DNA of 64,000 bases. It comes from Bombyx mori. Lineage: Eukaryota; Arthropoda; Insecta; Lepidoptera; Bombycidae. The notes under the pieces are model-generated. The model worked only from the letters and a program-made list of their open reading frames with translations. It was not told where the DNA came from and made no database searches. Positions 11,301 to 20,300 of the stretch are shown piece after piece. The translations under genes and the position numbers were made by a program. Where the stretch lies: NCBI RefSeq assembly GCF_030269925.1, contig NC_085112.1, forward strand, positions 15,191,501 to 15,255,500, in the 5' to 3' direction. Position 1 is the first letter of the stretch. Each line of letters begins with the position of its first letter.

Positions 11301-14300
11301 AAAGCTATAATTTGCTATATTCAATGTAGCTAAAGAAATGCTTATATACCTATAAACTTAAAAAAAGACTATCAGAAAAAAAAAAGTTGGTAGATTCGAG
11401 GATGGTCAACAAGAAGGCATTTAGGTGCAATGAAGTTAGTCTCTGAATTAGCAGATGAAGATCCTGAGAGTTATAAAAACTATTTTCGAATGAGTGAAGA
11501 TAATTTTGATTTTTTACTATAGGTGTTTCGGGACCCTTGTCATTGATATTCATTAATAAGATCTATATTTTTTTCTGTATTCCATCATTGGTTTGCCATT
11601 TTCAACGCTTGAACCGCGTCCGAACTAACAATACACACGTCCGCACAGCGCAGGCCCTTTCGCGACATTAGTTTCACGTCGCGTTTACACTATGAAATTA
11701 GTTGCATGACATTAATTTCACCAAAAAATCGCGCAGGGCACGAAACTAATTTCCATGCATGAAATTAATGCATGCATTACGAAAGTATTAAATTACACGT
11801 GAAACTGTTAGTAAAACTGTGTCACGAAATTAATTTCACGCCACTAATTTCGTAATGTAAATTCGGCTTAACAGTGGTATATTCTAGTTTGAAAGATGAA
11901 ACCGGCCTCATGTCCCAGGATTGCGCGGCGCTCGCGTCGAGATGTCCGCGGGCTCCACTAAATACTCACCGTCGCTCATAGTCAAGTCGCCGTCAACAAT
12001 TTTTTTTTTTTAAATATTGATAAATTAAGGATATTAAGATATGACGGACTTGGCTAGGTCCTTGGTATTTTTAAAATGATTTTTAAAAACATCAGCGTTG
12101 TTAATGTAATTCTCTTCATCATTATAATCACATTTGAAGTCGTCGTGGCCTAAGGATACGACCTCGAGGATAAGACGTCCGGTGCATTCGTATGTAGCGA
12201 TGCACCGGTGTTCGAGTCCCGCAGGCGGGTACCAATTTTTCTAGTGAAATACGTACTCAACAAATGTTCACGATTGACTTCCACGGTGAAGGAATAACAT
12301 CGTGTAATAAAAACCAAACCCGCAAAATAATAATTTGCGTAATCACTGGTGGTAGGACCTCTTGTGAGTCCGCACGGATAGGTACCACCACCCCGCCTAT
12401 TTCCGCCGTGAAGCAGTAATGCGTTTCGGTTCGAAGGGTGGGGTAGCCGTTGTAACTATACTGAGACCTTAGAACTTATATCTCGAGGTGGGTGGCGCAT
12501 TTACGTTGTAGATGTCTATGGGCTCCAGTAACCACTTTACACCAGGTGGGCTGTGAGCTCGTCCATCGTAATAAGCAATAAAAAAAAAAAAAAAAAAATA
12601 ATTGTGATAACAATTAAGACTCACTTTTCCAATAAATTCCATTTATTACATTTCAAGTGTACAGCGATGACAACAGAGAGCTCCGCTCCATTCGGCTGTT
12701 CGAGACAGAATGTTTTGTGCGACAATAGTAGCTCGTATTTATAGTAATTTAGTCATGAATTCTCTTGACTACCGTCTCTAACAGTTGTTGACATAGGTAA
12801 CATTAAGGAACAGGCCCTGTTGTTTCATGGGGCCCGGAGAGCGCCGCCTCAGGGGGCCCACCTTGTGATCGGAGGCGTTCGCGTCGAGATCGAGGCGACC
12901 GGATTACGGTACCTCGGTCTCGTACTGGACGGTCGTTGGAGCTTCCGCGCTCACTTTGAGAGATTAGGTCCCCGATTGATGGCGGCCGCCGGCTCGCTGA
13001 GTCGGCTGTTGCCGAACGTCGGGGGGCCTGACGTGGTGGTGCGCCGCCTCTACACGGGGGTGGTGCGGTCGATGGCACTGTACGGGGCTCCCGTGTGGTG
13101 CCACGCCCTGACCCGCGACAACGTTGCGGCGTTGCGACGTCCGCAGCGCGCGATTGCGGTCAGGGCGGTTCGTGGATACCGCACCGTCTCGTTCGGGGCG
13201 GCGTGCGTGCTAGCTGGGACGCCTCCCTGGGACCTGGAAGCGGAGGCGCTCGCTGCGGATTACGCGTGGCGATGCGATCTCCGCTCCAGGGGGGAGCCGC
13301 GTCCTGGCGCGGTGGAAGTTCGAGCGCGGAAGCTTCAATCTCGGCGTGCCGTGCTCGAGGCGTGGTCTCGCCGCCTGGCGGACCCCGCCTACGGGCGACG
13401 GACCGTCGAGGCGATCCGCCCGGTCCTCTCGGACTGGGTGAATCTCGACCGAGGACGTCTCAACTTCCGAGCGACGCAGGTGCTCACGGGACACGGCTGT
13501 TTCGGTCGCTAACTGCACCTCGTCGCCCGGAGGGAGCCGACGCCGAAGTGCCACCACTGCAGTGGCTGCAACGAGGACACGGCGGAGCACACGCTCGCGT
13601 ACTGCCCCGCTTTCGCGGAGCAGCGCCGCGTCCTCGTTGCAAAAATAGGACCGGACTTGTCGCTTCCGACCGTCGTGGCTACGATGCTCGGCAGCGACGA
13701 GTCCTGGCAAGCGATGCTCGACTTCTGCGAGTCCACCATCTCGCAGAAGGAGGCGGCGGAACGGGAGAGGGAGAGTTCTTCTTCCCTCTCGGCGCCGTGC
13801 CGCCGCCGTCGGGCCGGGGGTCGGAGGAGGGCGTTTGTCCAGCTCCAGCCCCTATGAGGAGGCAGTCTCCTCCCGGTGATGGTCACGGGGCGACCTAAGG
13901 GGGTTGAGACTGCGCCGCACGCTACCGTCACTCTAGCGCGCTGGCACCAGGAGGACGGGACGACGCGTCGGCGGCTGCGGACTGCGATGCGGTCCGCATT
14001 TTCGTCGTCGCTGTCGTCGCCGAACATACTGTTGAAGAGCAACCCGGTCGGCGGTGTATCGCGTTCCGACCCGGCAGGCTGGTTCTGGCCCAGCGGGGTA
14101 TCCCGGAACACCAGCGGCACCGCCCGGGCGGCCTGGTATGGCCGCCGTACCGCGGAGACTGATGTCGTTGGTCGTCGACTATCGCCTCGACGACCCGTCG
14201 GTCGGGCGTCCTCGGGGTGGCGCCGCGTGTCGGGTTGTAGTGTTAACCGCGGGAACCCCCCTAGTCTGAACAGGTTCTGACCCCGGACGGAGATCGGACG

Positions 14301-17238
14301 TCGGGTGTAAGAGTGCAGGGGAGTCGTTTAGTGGGTGGGCCCTAAAATCCCTGGGCCCGCGATCTGCTCTCAACACCTGCAGATCGTTGAGTCTCACATA
14401 CCCCGCGCGCCCCCTAGGCGCGGGGACCTCGTAGGAGGTTCGGCCCCCGGTCGGACAAAAAAAAAAAAAAAAAGGTAACATTAAGGAAACAGTTAACTTA
14501 TCTATTTTAGTTCACTAAATAGTAACGTTAAAAAAAAACATTCTAAGAGACTAACAGTATCCAGTGTACAGTTTTACCATTACCGAACCGATTACCCGGT
14601 AATGTTTGTGAGTCCGTTACGTTTCGTTTGTAGAACACGACCATACTGAGGTACCACATGCGCACGCACACGGGCGAGCGACCCTTCCAGTGTCCGGACT
14701 GCCCCAAGGGCTTCGTCAAGCAGTCCTCACTCAAGGTGAGAGACGGTGTGCTCTGTGGCCCTAATCTCAGAGTGTATTGTTTGAAGTCCTGCCCCCACCC
14801 TACAGACGTAAGGAAAAAAGAAACTTACACATTCAAACCCCAACATACCCCCATGTCTTCTGCCTCAAGCCAAGTAAGCTCAAGTTAAACAAAGAGTATT
14901 ATGTAGGGAGTCTTGCATTATTGCAACTATTAATAGTTTTGAAGTCGTCGCGGCTTATAGGATAGGACGCCCAGTGCATTCGTATCGAGCGATATTCATA
15001 TGCTGATATTCGAATCCTCCAGCTAATTTCTTTAATTAAATACGTGCTTAACAAATGTCACGATTGACTTTTAAGCCGTCCGGAACAATACCGTGTAATA
15101 AAAATCAAAATTATATGCCTAATTACTGGCGGTAGGACGTCTTGTGAGTCCGCGCGAGTAAGTACCACCACGCTGCCTGTTTCTGTCGTGAAGCAGTAAT
15201 GCGTTTCAGTTTGAAGGGTAAGAGAGCCGCTGTAGGTACTCTTAAAGTCCTTAAAATTCATATCGGCATTTACCTTTATGTAAGCAATAAAAAAAGTTTG
15301 AATAAAAGATAGTGATGGATCAAACAGACTCATTAGAGCCGCCGTCAGACACGCTACCTTCATATCAACGATTACCTTTTCGACTTAAAAGCAATCACAG
15401 ACGTGATTCCGTAAAACTCATGGCAACATGTGTCGGTACGTAACTCGGAGTGGTCCCTGGACAGAGCCACTCGACGGTGCACACGAGCGAGCGATCGTTC
15501 GCCTGCGAGCTCTGCCCAAAGACCTTCAAGTGGCGGTCCGGTCTGCGCACCCATCAACAAACCGTACGTAACAACATCTCTAGAATCGTTCTTCTAATTT
15601 CAGCGTAACAAAACTATTATTTATTTACTAGCTGACCCGGCAGACTTCGTAGTGCCTCATCCGATAAATAAAAGACCTAAACTGTTGTAAACTTAAAACC
15701 AACAAAAAGAATCAGTCCGACGTATGATGACAGATCAAAGGAAAAACAAAATTGTTATTTTTATTTAATTCCGAGCATTTTCATTCATTTAAGGTGGGTG
15801 GCGCATTTACGTTGTGGATGTCTATGGGCTCCAGTAACCACTTAACATCAGGTGGGCTATGAGCTCGTCCACTCATCTAAGCAATAAAAAAAAAGTGACC
15901 TTTTAAACCTTCTCTGGATTTCCACAAATAATTCAAGACCAAAATTAGCCAAATCGGTCCAGCCGTTCTCGAGTTTTAGCGAGACTAACGAACAGCAATT
16001 CATTTTTATATATATTATTTATTTACTAGCCGTACTCGCCCGCTTCACTGCGCATTTAAAATTAACATTATTATTTATTGTCATTATTATTAGGTAGTCC
16101 AACACTCATATAAATATTAGCCTATCCGTTAAGTACATGTATTTTCTACACGGATACCAAGTTTCAAGTCCATCGGATGCACGGTTCAGTAGTTATAACG
16201 GAACATCCGTAAAAACCACCGTAGATTTATATATTAGTATAGATTACAAAGAGAACCAAACAGCCAACTCAACATAGTATAATAATATAACAATAATAAA
16301 AACAAAAAAATTGTGTAATTTGTGTAATATTCGAATTAGATAATTAGACCAGATTCAAAAAGTGTTGTATACAAACAATACCTTATTTATGACAAGGAAC
16401 TCGCATTTATTGCGAAATGAGACAAAGAGCAATGTAGGATCTATACTTTTAATATTATGAATGTAAAAGTATGTTTGTTTGTTTGTTTGACCTTATTTTA
16501 CGTCGAAACGAAGCAACGGAATGCTCTATAATTTTCAAGAGATAGTATTATGTTACGAGAGTGACACAGGCTACCTTTTTCCCGAGAAAACATCTCATTC
16601 CCACGGGAAACTGTTTTATTATCCTGTAAATGTAAATCCATTATGTAAATTATGGACACCTTTTCTAGACCATGCAAGGAGGCCCCGGTAACAACTAGTA
16701 TACTATAAGGCACCAAACAATCTTAGAATTATATTCTTAGTGTCGTCCATAGCTGAGTATCTAAGCATAATTATATTTAATTTATATGTAGCAAGTACAT
16801 AAGTACATTTACTACCTTACAATAATGCTTCGAATTGATATAAATTATTATCCAACAGGTACATTTGGGTATAAAACTTCCTGCCAGAAGAAAAAACCAA
16901 CCTCAAGTCGCAGTTCCAACGATTTTCTGATTATGTTCGACTCATTAACTTAATGTAATTAACAATTAAATTATTTCATATCAGTCTCGTGTTTTATTTC
17001 TGATCGATTTATTTTAGTTCATACGCAAGTACTATCTGTGAATGAGATAGAAACTACAGCAAAACTAAATGTATTGAAAGACGCGCACGTATGTTCGGGA
17101 TCCACCAGGTGTAAAGTGGTCACACTGAGGGTGGATTCACAATTATGTCGTATATCGCCCGTCGTTGGTGGAGATAGCGGCGACGGCCGTGTCTACGAGA
17201 GCTCGCAACACAACGCCACTAGTGAGCCCTACGCATAA
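2385..17238 (+). CDS. ZAD-domain C2H2 zinc-finger protein (eleven coding exons)
   Basis: Probable nuclear DNA-binding transcription regulator. Coding exons: 2385-2492, 3236-3373, 3615-4181, 4880-5007, 6310-6384, 7128-7257, 8139-8360, 10020-10130, 14634-14735, 15465-15567 and 17018-17238; together 1905 nt, 634 residues. The start is the ATG directly before the ZAD. The ZAD uses CRAC in exon 1 and CHLC in exon 2. An acidic, Lys-rich linker fills exon 3, followed by about eleven C2H2 (one C2HC) fingers, e.g. CSLC/H-x4-H, CDIC, CQNC, CELC, CANC, CAHC, CTKC, CERC, CPDC, CELC. Several fingers are split by introns and rejoin in frame. The last junction is uncertain: donor GTAACA at 15568 keeps the frame to a stop at 17238, whereas donor GTACGT at 15564 would end the protein after eight more residues. 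A candidate polyA signal AATAAA lies at 17408. ZAD-ZNFs are an arthropod-expanded family; this member's targets cannot be told from sequence. Confidence 0.9.
2691..2810 (-). repeat. Bm1 SINE tail fragment (inverted)
   Basis: Matches the Bm1 3' end in reverse (GCTTAGGTGAGTGAACTCGC, GGTGTTAAGGGGTTACTGGA). It is 5'-truncated and diverged. It faces the plus-strand tail at 2879-3003. Confidence 0.6.
2879..3003 (+). repeat. Bm1 SINE tail fragment
   Basis: Matches the Bm1 3' third (TGAGACCTTAGAACTTATCT, GTCTATGGGCTCCAGTAACC, CTAAGCAATAAA). 5'-truncated, within intron 1 of the zinc-finger gene. Confidence 0.8.
4443..4670 (+). repeat. Very diverged Bm1-like repeat
   Basis: Order and spacing of partial matches (TACTGCTAGTAGGACTAGTA, then GTACAGGTACCGCTACCTAT) follow the middle of Bm1. 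Much decayed, so only a tentative call. Confidence 0.35.
4673..4791 (+). repeat. Family C LINE 3' end fragment
   Basis: Same sequence as 29878-29997 and 38039-38160: GGCAGGTAGCGGTTTGGCTC, then CCATCATAAGGGACGTATGC and an A-run. Longer copies elsewhere encode a LINE reverse-transcriptase C-terminus, so this is a retroposed tail. Confidence 0.7.
5100..5540 (+). mobile_element. R1-clade LINE, 3' UTR-only copy with A-tail
   Basis: Nearly identical to the last 440 bp of the element at 12811-14472, beginning GAAGAGCAACCCGGTCGGCG and ending in sixteen A (5525-5540). Flanked by GGTTCTTAC (5091-5099) and GTTTCTTAC (5541-5549), a probable target-site duplication with one change. Inserted in intron 4 of the zinc-finger gene. 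Confidence 0.85.
5728..6220. mobile_element. hAT-type MITE with 8-bp TSD
   Basis: Ends TTGAGATGAAACGGATA and, reverse complemented, TAGAGATGAAACGGATA. The flanks are TTAATTAC on both sides (5720-5727, 6221-6228). Subterminal CGGATA/TATCCG motifs recur, as expected for transposase binding sites. No coding capacity. Intron 4 of the zinc-finger gene. Confidence 0.85.
6499..6600 (+). repeat. Bm1 SINE middle fragment
   Basis: Matches the Bm1 middle (TACTGGTGGAAGAACGTCTT, GCCGTGAAGCAGTAATGCGT). Abuts a family B repeat. Confidence 0.7.
6605..6802 (+). repeat. Dispersed repeat family B copy
   Basis: Core CTGAGTTTCTCGCCGGATCT, TCTGCGAAGCACTGCTCTTG, CCCCGTGAGCTCACCTA, then AAGGCTATCAGC and an A-rich end. 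At least seven other copies in this window. Retroposon-like; family name not recognised. Confidence 0.75.
6862..7070 (+). repeat. Bm1 SINE, 5'-truncated
   Basis: Begins at GGTTGTAGGACCTCTTGTAA of the Bm1 middle and runs to AACCTCTTAACACCAGTTGG near its tail. Intron 5 of the zinc-finger gene, about 60 bp before exon 6. Confidence 0.75.
7446..7878 (+). repeat. Dispersed repeat family D, full-length copy
   Basis: Starts GGGACTTTTTGGCGGGAACG and ends CAGGTCATAAAATACCTTAA. Its hairpin stem is partly disrupted (AGCTTCAGTAAA against TTTACTGAGATT), unlike other copies. Confidence 0.8.
8405..8597 (+). repeat. Dispersed repeat family B copy
   Basis: CTGAGTTTTTCGTCGGACCT, CACTGCTCTTGCTAGGGCCA, GAGCTCACCTACCCG and an A-rich end. 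Begins about 45 bp after exon 7 of the zinc-finger gene. Confidence 0.75.
8667..8906 (-). repeat. Bm1 SINE, 5'-truncated
   Basis: Reverse-strand Bm1 from its tail (TTTTATTGCTTAAGTTGG) to ACCACCAGTAATTACG. The tRNA-like head is absent. Confidence 0.8.
8911..9352. mobile_element. PIF/Harbinger-type MITE with TAA target site
   Basis: Ends GGCTACGTTCACACATAG and, reverse complemented, GAGCCCGTTCACACACGG, both running into TCTC. Flanked by TAA on each side (8908-8910, 9353-9355), the three-base site of Harbinger-type elements. No transposase; the frames that cross it are incidental. Confidence 0.75.
9395..9879. other. Intron stretch, AT-rich then CpG-rich, no gene seen
   Basis: A short AG microsatellite lies near 9635-9652, followed by a CpG-rich patch. 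No clear repeat boundary or ORF is seen. Confidence 0.35.
9880..10005 (+). repeat. LINE 3'-end fragment abutting exon 8 of the zinc-finger gene
   Basis: GCTGAGTTTCTTTCCAGTTC through CATGTTGAATAAAGTTTTTT is a LINE 3' terminus that I recall as common in moth genomes. Its T-rich tail runs straight into the splice acceptor at 10018-10019, so it appears to supply the polypyrimidine tract of exon 8. Family assignment is from memory only. Confidence 0.5.
10203..10480 (-). repeat. Family C LINE 3' fragment with RT C-terminus
   Basis: In reverse it reads a LINE C-terminus ([13 protein letters not shown] and so on) then a 3' UTR. Near-identical to 60659-60838 and related to 53060-53345. It begins about 70 bp after exon 8 of the zinc-finger gene. 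Confidence 0.7.
10481..10750 (-). repeat. Dispersed repeat family B, long copy (inverted)
   Basis: Reverse of the family B consensus, extending further 5' (GTTCGGCCGGTGACCGGTGC, GGATCGAGAGGATCCG) than most copies. Forms an inverted pair with 10930-11117. Confidence 0.75.
10930..11117 (+). repeat. Dispersed repeat family B copy
   Basis: CACTCAGTTTCTCGCCGGAT, GTGGGTCGCGTTTCCGATCC and an A-rich end. Opposite in strand to the copy 180 bp upstream. Confidence 0.75.
11156..11868. mobile_element. PIF/Harbinger-type element, internally deleted, TAA target site
   Basis: Ends TGCCGAGTTTACATTACG and, reverse complemented, AGCCGAATTTACATTACG, both continuing AAATTAGTG. TAA flanks both sides (11153-11155, 11869-11871). 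The interior keeps a Harbinger-like transposase scrap, so this is a deletion derivative rather than an unrelated MITE. Confidence 0.8.
11395..11522 (+). pseudogene. Harbinger-like transposase fragment
   Basis: Reads [18 protein letters not shown] then [14 protein letters not shown] before a stop at 11520-11522. The pattern ELxxxDxxxYxxFxRMxxxxFxxLL is usual near the N-terminus of PIF/Harbinger nucleases. No catalytic residues remain. It sits inside the TIR element 11156-11868. Confidence 0.6.
12136..12599 (+). repeat. Bm1 SINE, full length
   Basis: Head GAAGTCGTCGTGGCC with A-box-like TGGCCTAAGGATACG and B-box-like TGTTCGAGTCCCGC, then the Bm1 body and CAATAAAAAA tail. A 12-bp insertion, CGACCTCGAGGA, sits in the head. 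Intron 8 of the zinc-finger gene. Confidence 0.9.
12811..14472 (+). mobile_element. R1-clade LINE, 5'-truncated, with 16-bp TSD
   Basis: A 1.66-kb 3' portion of a non-LTR retrotransposon in intron 8 of the zinc-finger gene. AGGTAACATTAAGGAA occurs at 12795-12810 and 14473-14488. The copy ends in a run of A. It holds the reverse-transcriptase thumb and C-terminal region, then a GC-rich 3' UTR shared with 5100-5540. GC content is far above the flanking intron. Confidence 0.92.
12820..13856 (+). pseudogene. R1-clade reverse-transcriptase C-terminal fragment
   Basis: The frame from 12820 reads [19 protein letters not shown] (RT motif after the fingers) through [13 protein letters not shown] and VLTGHGCFG, then stops at 13510-13512. 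A shifted frame continues with CHHC...H...C-type zinc residues (about 13550-13610) and [20 protein letters not shown], ending near 13856. The stop and frame change show it is dead. The same region recurs at 34160 inside a mariner. Confidence 0.85.
14940..15300 (+). repeat. Bm1 SINE, diverged with deletions
   Basis: Head GAAGTCGTCGCGGCTTATAG, body CGTGAAGCAGTAATGCGTTT, end TAAGCAATAAAAAA. The part around the last 100 bp is largely lost. Intron 9 of the zinc-finger gene. Confidence 0.8.
15631..16015 (+). repeat. RTE-like repeat interrupted by a Bm1 tail
   Basis: ACTAGCTGACCCGGCAGACT ... GTCCAGCCGTTCTCGAGTTT ... ATTCATTTTTATATATA matches 20006-20300. Between 15791 and 15893 a Bm1 3' fragment is inserted (AAGGTGGGTGGCGCATTTAC to CTAAGCAATAAAA). 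The end structure resembles RTE-type LINE tails found across Lepidoptera; that family call is from memory. Confidence 0.6.
16020..16245 (+). repeat. Lepidopteran dispersed repeat fragment
   Basis: ACTAGCCGTACTCGCCCGCT at the start and TTATATATTAGTATAGATTA at the end. The reverse form occurs at 31378-31550. No coding. Confidence 0.5.
16437..16720 (+). repeat. Dispersed repeat fragment with GTTT run
   Basis: TATGAATGTAAAAGTATGTT followed by four TTTG units and, later, GAGTGACACAGGCTACC. These phrases recur at 27310-27755. Intron 10 of the zinc-finger gene; the rest to 17017 is AT-rich with nothing else seen. Confidence 0.45.
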
Positions 17239-17544
17239 TCTATGTATACAGCTATTGCAGGCAGCGCGTCATTTCATTTTACTAGAAGTACATTTTCCAA
17301 CAATTGAATTATAAAAAAGAAAAAAGCTAAATACAAAAGTGTCACCTTAACTCTAAGCGTTCTTTTTATATTTTTTTATAGCTCTTTTCTTTAGCTTTAG
17401 GGTTATCAATAAAAAAGTTAGGAATTGTTTTTTTTTTCAATCTTAATAGACAAGCCGGTTAAGTATATACTAATTTCTCTCCCGTTCGCCAACCCATTCA
17501 ATGAAAAATACGGAAGTACCTAGTTTTCATTCATTAATGTCAAA

Positions 17545-17760
17545 AATGAAAATATTTTATTGATTGTCGGGGTCACCAGTTTGGGAAGTCTTAAACGACA
17601 AACGGAAGATCTACCACCGAGCGGGTGATATTGCTCGGTAGACCGAAGGAAGGTCCAAATGTTGTTCGGAACTTGTCTATATGCAAGCTTATCTTGAAAA
17701 TGTAAGCGAGATTCAGGCATCTGTCAAATATCTTGCTTTGTATGATGGCTACCGCCACAA
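17545..17760 (-). repeat. Unclassified repeat family E, copy 1
   Basis: Reverse complement matches 25745-25980 over about 200 bp, including the stretch reading KIFDRCLNLAY and KFRTTFGPS. This copy has frame breaks. It lies just after the zinc-finger gene. Confidence 0.65.
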
Positions 17761-17985
17761 CATAAAATAATTATAAATCTTGAGGAGCCATTGATTATAA
17801 TCCAATCATAATCATAGATAACTTTAGACACAAAGATTTTACAAAAAAAATTAAGAAACTTCACTGAAGTTCACTATGGCATTGACAGTTAACAAACCAA
17901 ACTCAAGCTTCAACCACATTCCGCGCTTACAAAAAAACAAAAAAATAACCCAAAATGTAATACTATAACCAATTTCAAATACAAA

Positions 17986-18114
17986 ATGAACATTTTCAGA
18001 GGCCTAGTAATTCTGTACATGTCGCTATTCGTACTGATATACTTCGGTTTTGTCGGAGCCCTGTTGTATGTTAGGAGCACATTCTCGGATGAGTACGTAG
18101 ATATATTCGTATAA
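17986..18114 (+). CDS. Candidate 42-residue single-pass membrane micropeptide
   Basis: Not recognised. A single-exon ORF of 43 codons with stop TAA. The ATG context is ACAAAATGAAC, purine at -3, agreeing with insect start sites. Residues 1-5 (MNIFR) carry one basic charge. A hydrophobic run of about 23 residues (LVILYMSLFVLIYFGFVGAL) then forms one transmembrane helix. The tail VRSTFSDEYVDIFV is polar and acidic. The codons are less AT-biased than the flanks. It lies about 750 bp after the zinc-finger stop and just before a family B repeat, and no other copy is in the window. It may be a real small membrane protein (compare helical regulators such as sarcolamban, though no sequence match is claimed), the last exon of a longer gene, or chance. 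Confidence 0.4.
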   Translation: MNIFRGLVILYMSLFVLIYFGFVGALLYVRSTFSDEYVDIFV

Positions 18115-18221
18115 GGTGCCTTTCAGGCTATTCACTTCGGCACCGCCTTATGCTGTATGCTTTAGAGTTCCTTTTTCTATGCATAGAGTGCATTTTTTTC
18201 TATTCAATGCACCTTTTTTCT

Positions 18222-18478
18222 TTCCTACCTTAGCTGATAGCCTTGAGAGGCTATTTCAGCGTAACCTTAACTAGTAGGTGAGCTTACGGAGCTTAAACCT
18301 GACGACGTTGCTAACACGAACCCTAGCAAGAGCCGTTGTTCGCAGAATCTACCACCGGATCGAAAACGCGACCCACTGAGAAGATCCGGCGAGAAACTCA
18401 GTGGGCTGTGTCTATGGGATAATTTACTCGTCGAGCCCTTCGGCGCAAGCGACGGGTTCGACGAGAACGATGACCAGA
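18222..18478 (-). repeat. Dispersed repeat family B copy (inverted)
   Basis: TACCTTAGCTGATAGCCTTG at the A-tail side, TCTACCACCGGATCGAAAAC, then GCGCAAGCGACGGGTTCGAC. Inverted partner of 18765-19068. Confidence 0.75.
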
Positions 18479-18764
18479 ATGCACCAATTGCCCATCTGCT
18501 TTCGAAATTTCATCTAATTTAATAACTTCTCATATATTGATCGAATATAAAAAGTTGTCTGAAGAATAATTTCATTTAATTTAAATCGCAAAATGAACAA
18601 AACGTGACTGTATCATAACGCACAATTGCAAGAATTACTAACGCCATCTATCTAGTGTCAACGCATTGATAAACTATAAACTTTATTCTATTACCATTTC
18701 GAGAAAGCGGCACGACACGAAAACCCTCTGGTCGTGGTCGCCTATCTACTACTTTCCCGATCCT

Positions 18765-19068
18765 GCGGACCGAATGATAAACAGTCGACGTCGCCCTAAA
18801 CCCGTCATTTCGGACCCTCCCGGTCCACTAACAAACAGTGCTTGTAGGTACTTCAAGTACCGCTCATCGTTCTCGTCGAACCCGTCGCTTGCGACGAAGG
18901 GCTCGACGAATAAATTAATCCATAGGAACAGCCCGCCATGTTTCTCGCCGGATCTTCTCAGTGGGTCGCGTTTCCGATCCGGTGGTAGATTCTGCGAAGC
19001 ACTGCTCTTGCTAGGGCCAGTGTTAGCATCGTCCTCAGGTTAGAGCCCCAAGAGATTAGATAGGAAAA
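18765..19068 (+). repeat. Dispersed repeat family B, long copy
   Basis: GACCCTCCCGGTCCACTAAC, CTCGTCGAACCCGTCGCTTG, TTTCTCGCCGGATCTTCTCA and an A-rich end. Contains the longer 5' part also seen at 10481 and 55320. Confidence 0.75.
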
Positions 19069-19381
19069 AAAAACTGCCTTCGTAGACTTCATTAACAGAA
19101 ATTTAATTTCATCTTTCTTTTCAGCTTCCAAGTCTTCCAAGACGAAACATATACATGAGTAAAACAACGCTTCTTAAAATACCACTTTATTTTAATAAAA
19201 TGTAAAAAAGGCACGTAATTAATAAAATGTAAAATGGACGGTTCATTCAGAGGTATATCTTTGACATTCTTAAACACGAATTACATAATTGTCAAACACA
19301 AAGATTTATATACATCGTGTTTCTTTTTCTTTTCTCTTCTTGTTGTAAATATTCTCAACGATTTATATACAGAATCAAATA

Positions 19382-19792
19382 GTTGAAGACATGAGTGGAT
19401 GAAGGAGATATTATGATGCAATTTGTTAATTTTGAAAAACGGGTAACAAACTTTTGTTACTTATTTTTGAGATATTATGGTGTTTGTAGCTGTTATTTTT
19501 ATTATTTTAAGCGTGAAATTATAGTACTTCCATATCTTTACCAATATGTAGGATATTGTTGTTTAGAATCGTTTAAAATTAAAGAATACGTTAAGTGCCT
19601 ATGTCACTTTCATTTGATAATATTTTTTCTTCGTACATAAATACTTCATCACATGCAATTTCTAAAAATAGCCTTTAAGCCCAGCGTTTAACATCTAATA
19701 TGGTTTATAAGCACATGACATCTTCATTCAATGTCAAAACTCAAAAATCTTAAAAACGGTACTTATCCCCTTCATCCACTCGTGTCTTCAGT
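19382..19792. mobile_element. MITE with TIRs and TA target site
   Basis: Left GTTGAAGACATGAGTGGATG and reverse-complemented right ACTGAAGACACGAGTGGATG, each continuing AAGG and GATA. Flanking TA at 19380-19381 and 19793-19794 fits a Tc1/mariner-type mover. The AT-rich inside has no transposase; a frame at 19395-19640 is low-complexity and discounted. Confidence 0.65.
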
Positions 19793-20005
19793 TAATAAAG
19801 TCAACTTAAAATCTACCATATGTTACTAAGCGTTCAGTTAGGGACGAGTGCGGACTCAACAGAGCGAGTATCCCCAGCTGAACGCTACTGTCATTGTCCA
19901 AACAGTCGCAACTTTTATATCGAGGAGTGAAAGGCTATTTGTTTTAAACGACATCTCACTTAACACGCGACATGTATTTTTGTAATTAAATTTGCGTTTT
20001 ATTAC

Positions 20006-20300
20006 TACTAGCTGACCCGTCAGACTTCATAGTGCCTAAATAAAAGACCTAAACTTTTGTATAAAATAAACTTAAAACGAACAAAAGGAATCCGTCCGAC
20101 GACGGGGGACACGTCAAAAGAAAAACAAAATTGTTATTTTTATTTAATTCCGAGCTTTGTCTTAGTTATGTACCTTTTAAACCTTCTCTGGACTTCCACA
20201 AATAATTCAAGACCAAAATTAGCCAAATTGGTCCAGCCGTTCTCGAGTTTTTAGCGAGACTACCGAACAGAAATTCATTTTTATATATATAGATAGATAG
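20006..20300 (+). repeat. RTE-like repeat
   Basis: TACTAGCTGACCCGTCAGAC to CAGAAATTCATTTTTATATA, then GATA-type microsatellite. Same family as 15631-16015, without the SINE insertion. Confidence 0.6.

Noticed and set aside
12136..12230. tRNA genes at Bm1 heads (many copies)
   Set aside because: A- and B-box-like sequence is present, but no tRNA cloverleaf with a proper acceptor stem; it is the tRNA-derived pol III promoter of the SINE.
12803..14481. Several GC-rich ORFs on both strands at 5.1-5.5 kb and 12.8-14.5 kb
   Set aside because: Shadows of the R1-clade LINE; high GC keeps other frames open.
19395..19640. 81-codon ORF rich in Tyr, Cys and Phe
   Set aside because: AT-driven composition inside a MITE with no similarity or splice context.
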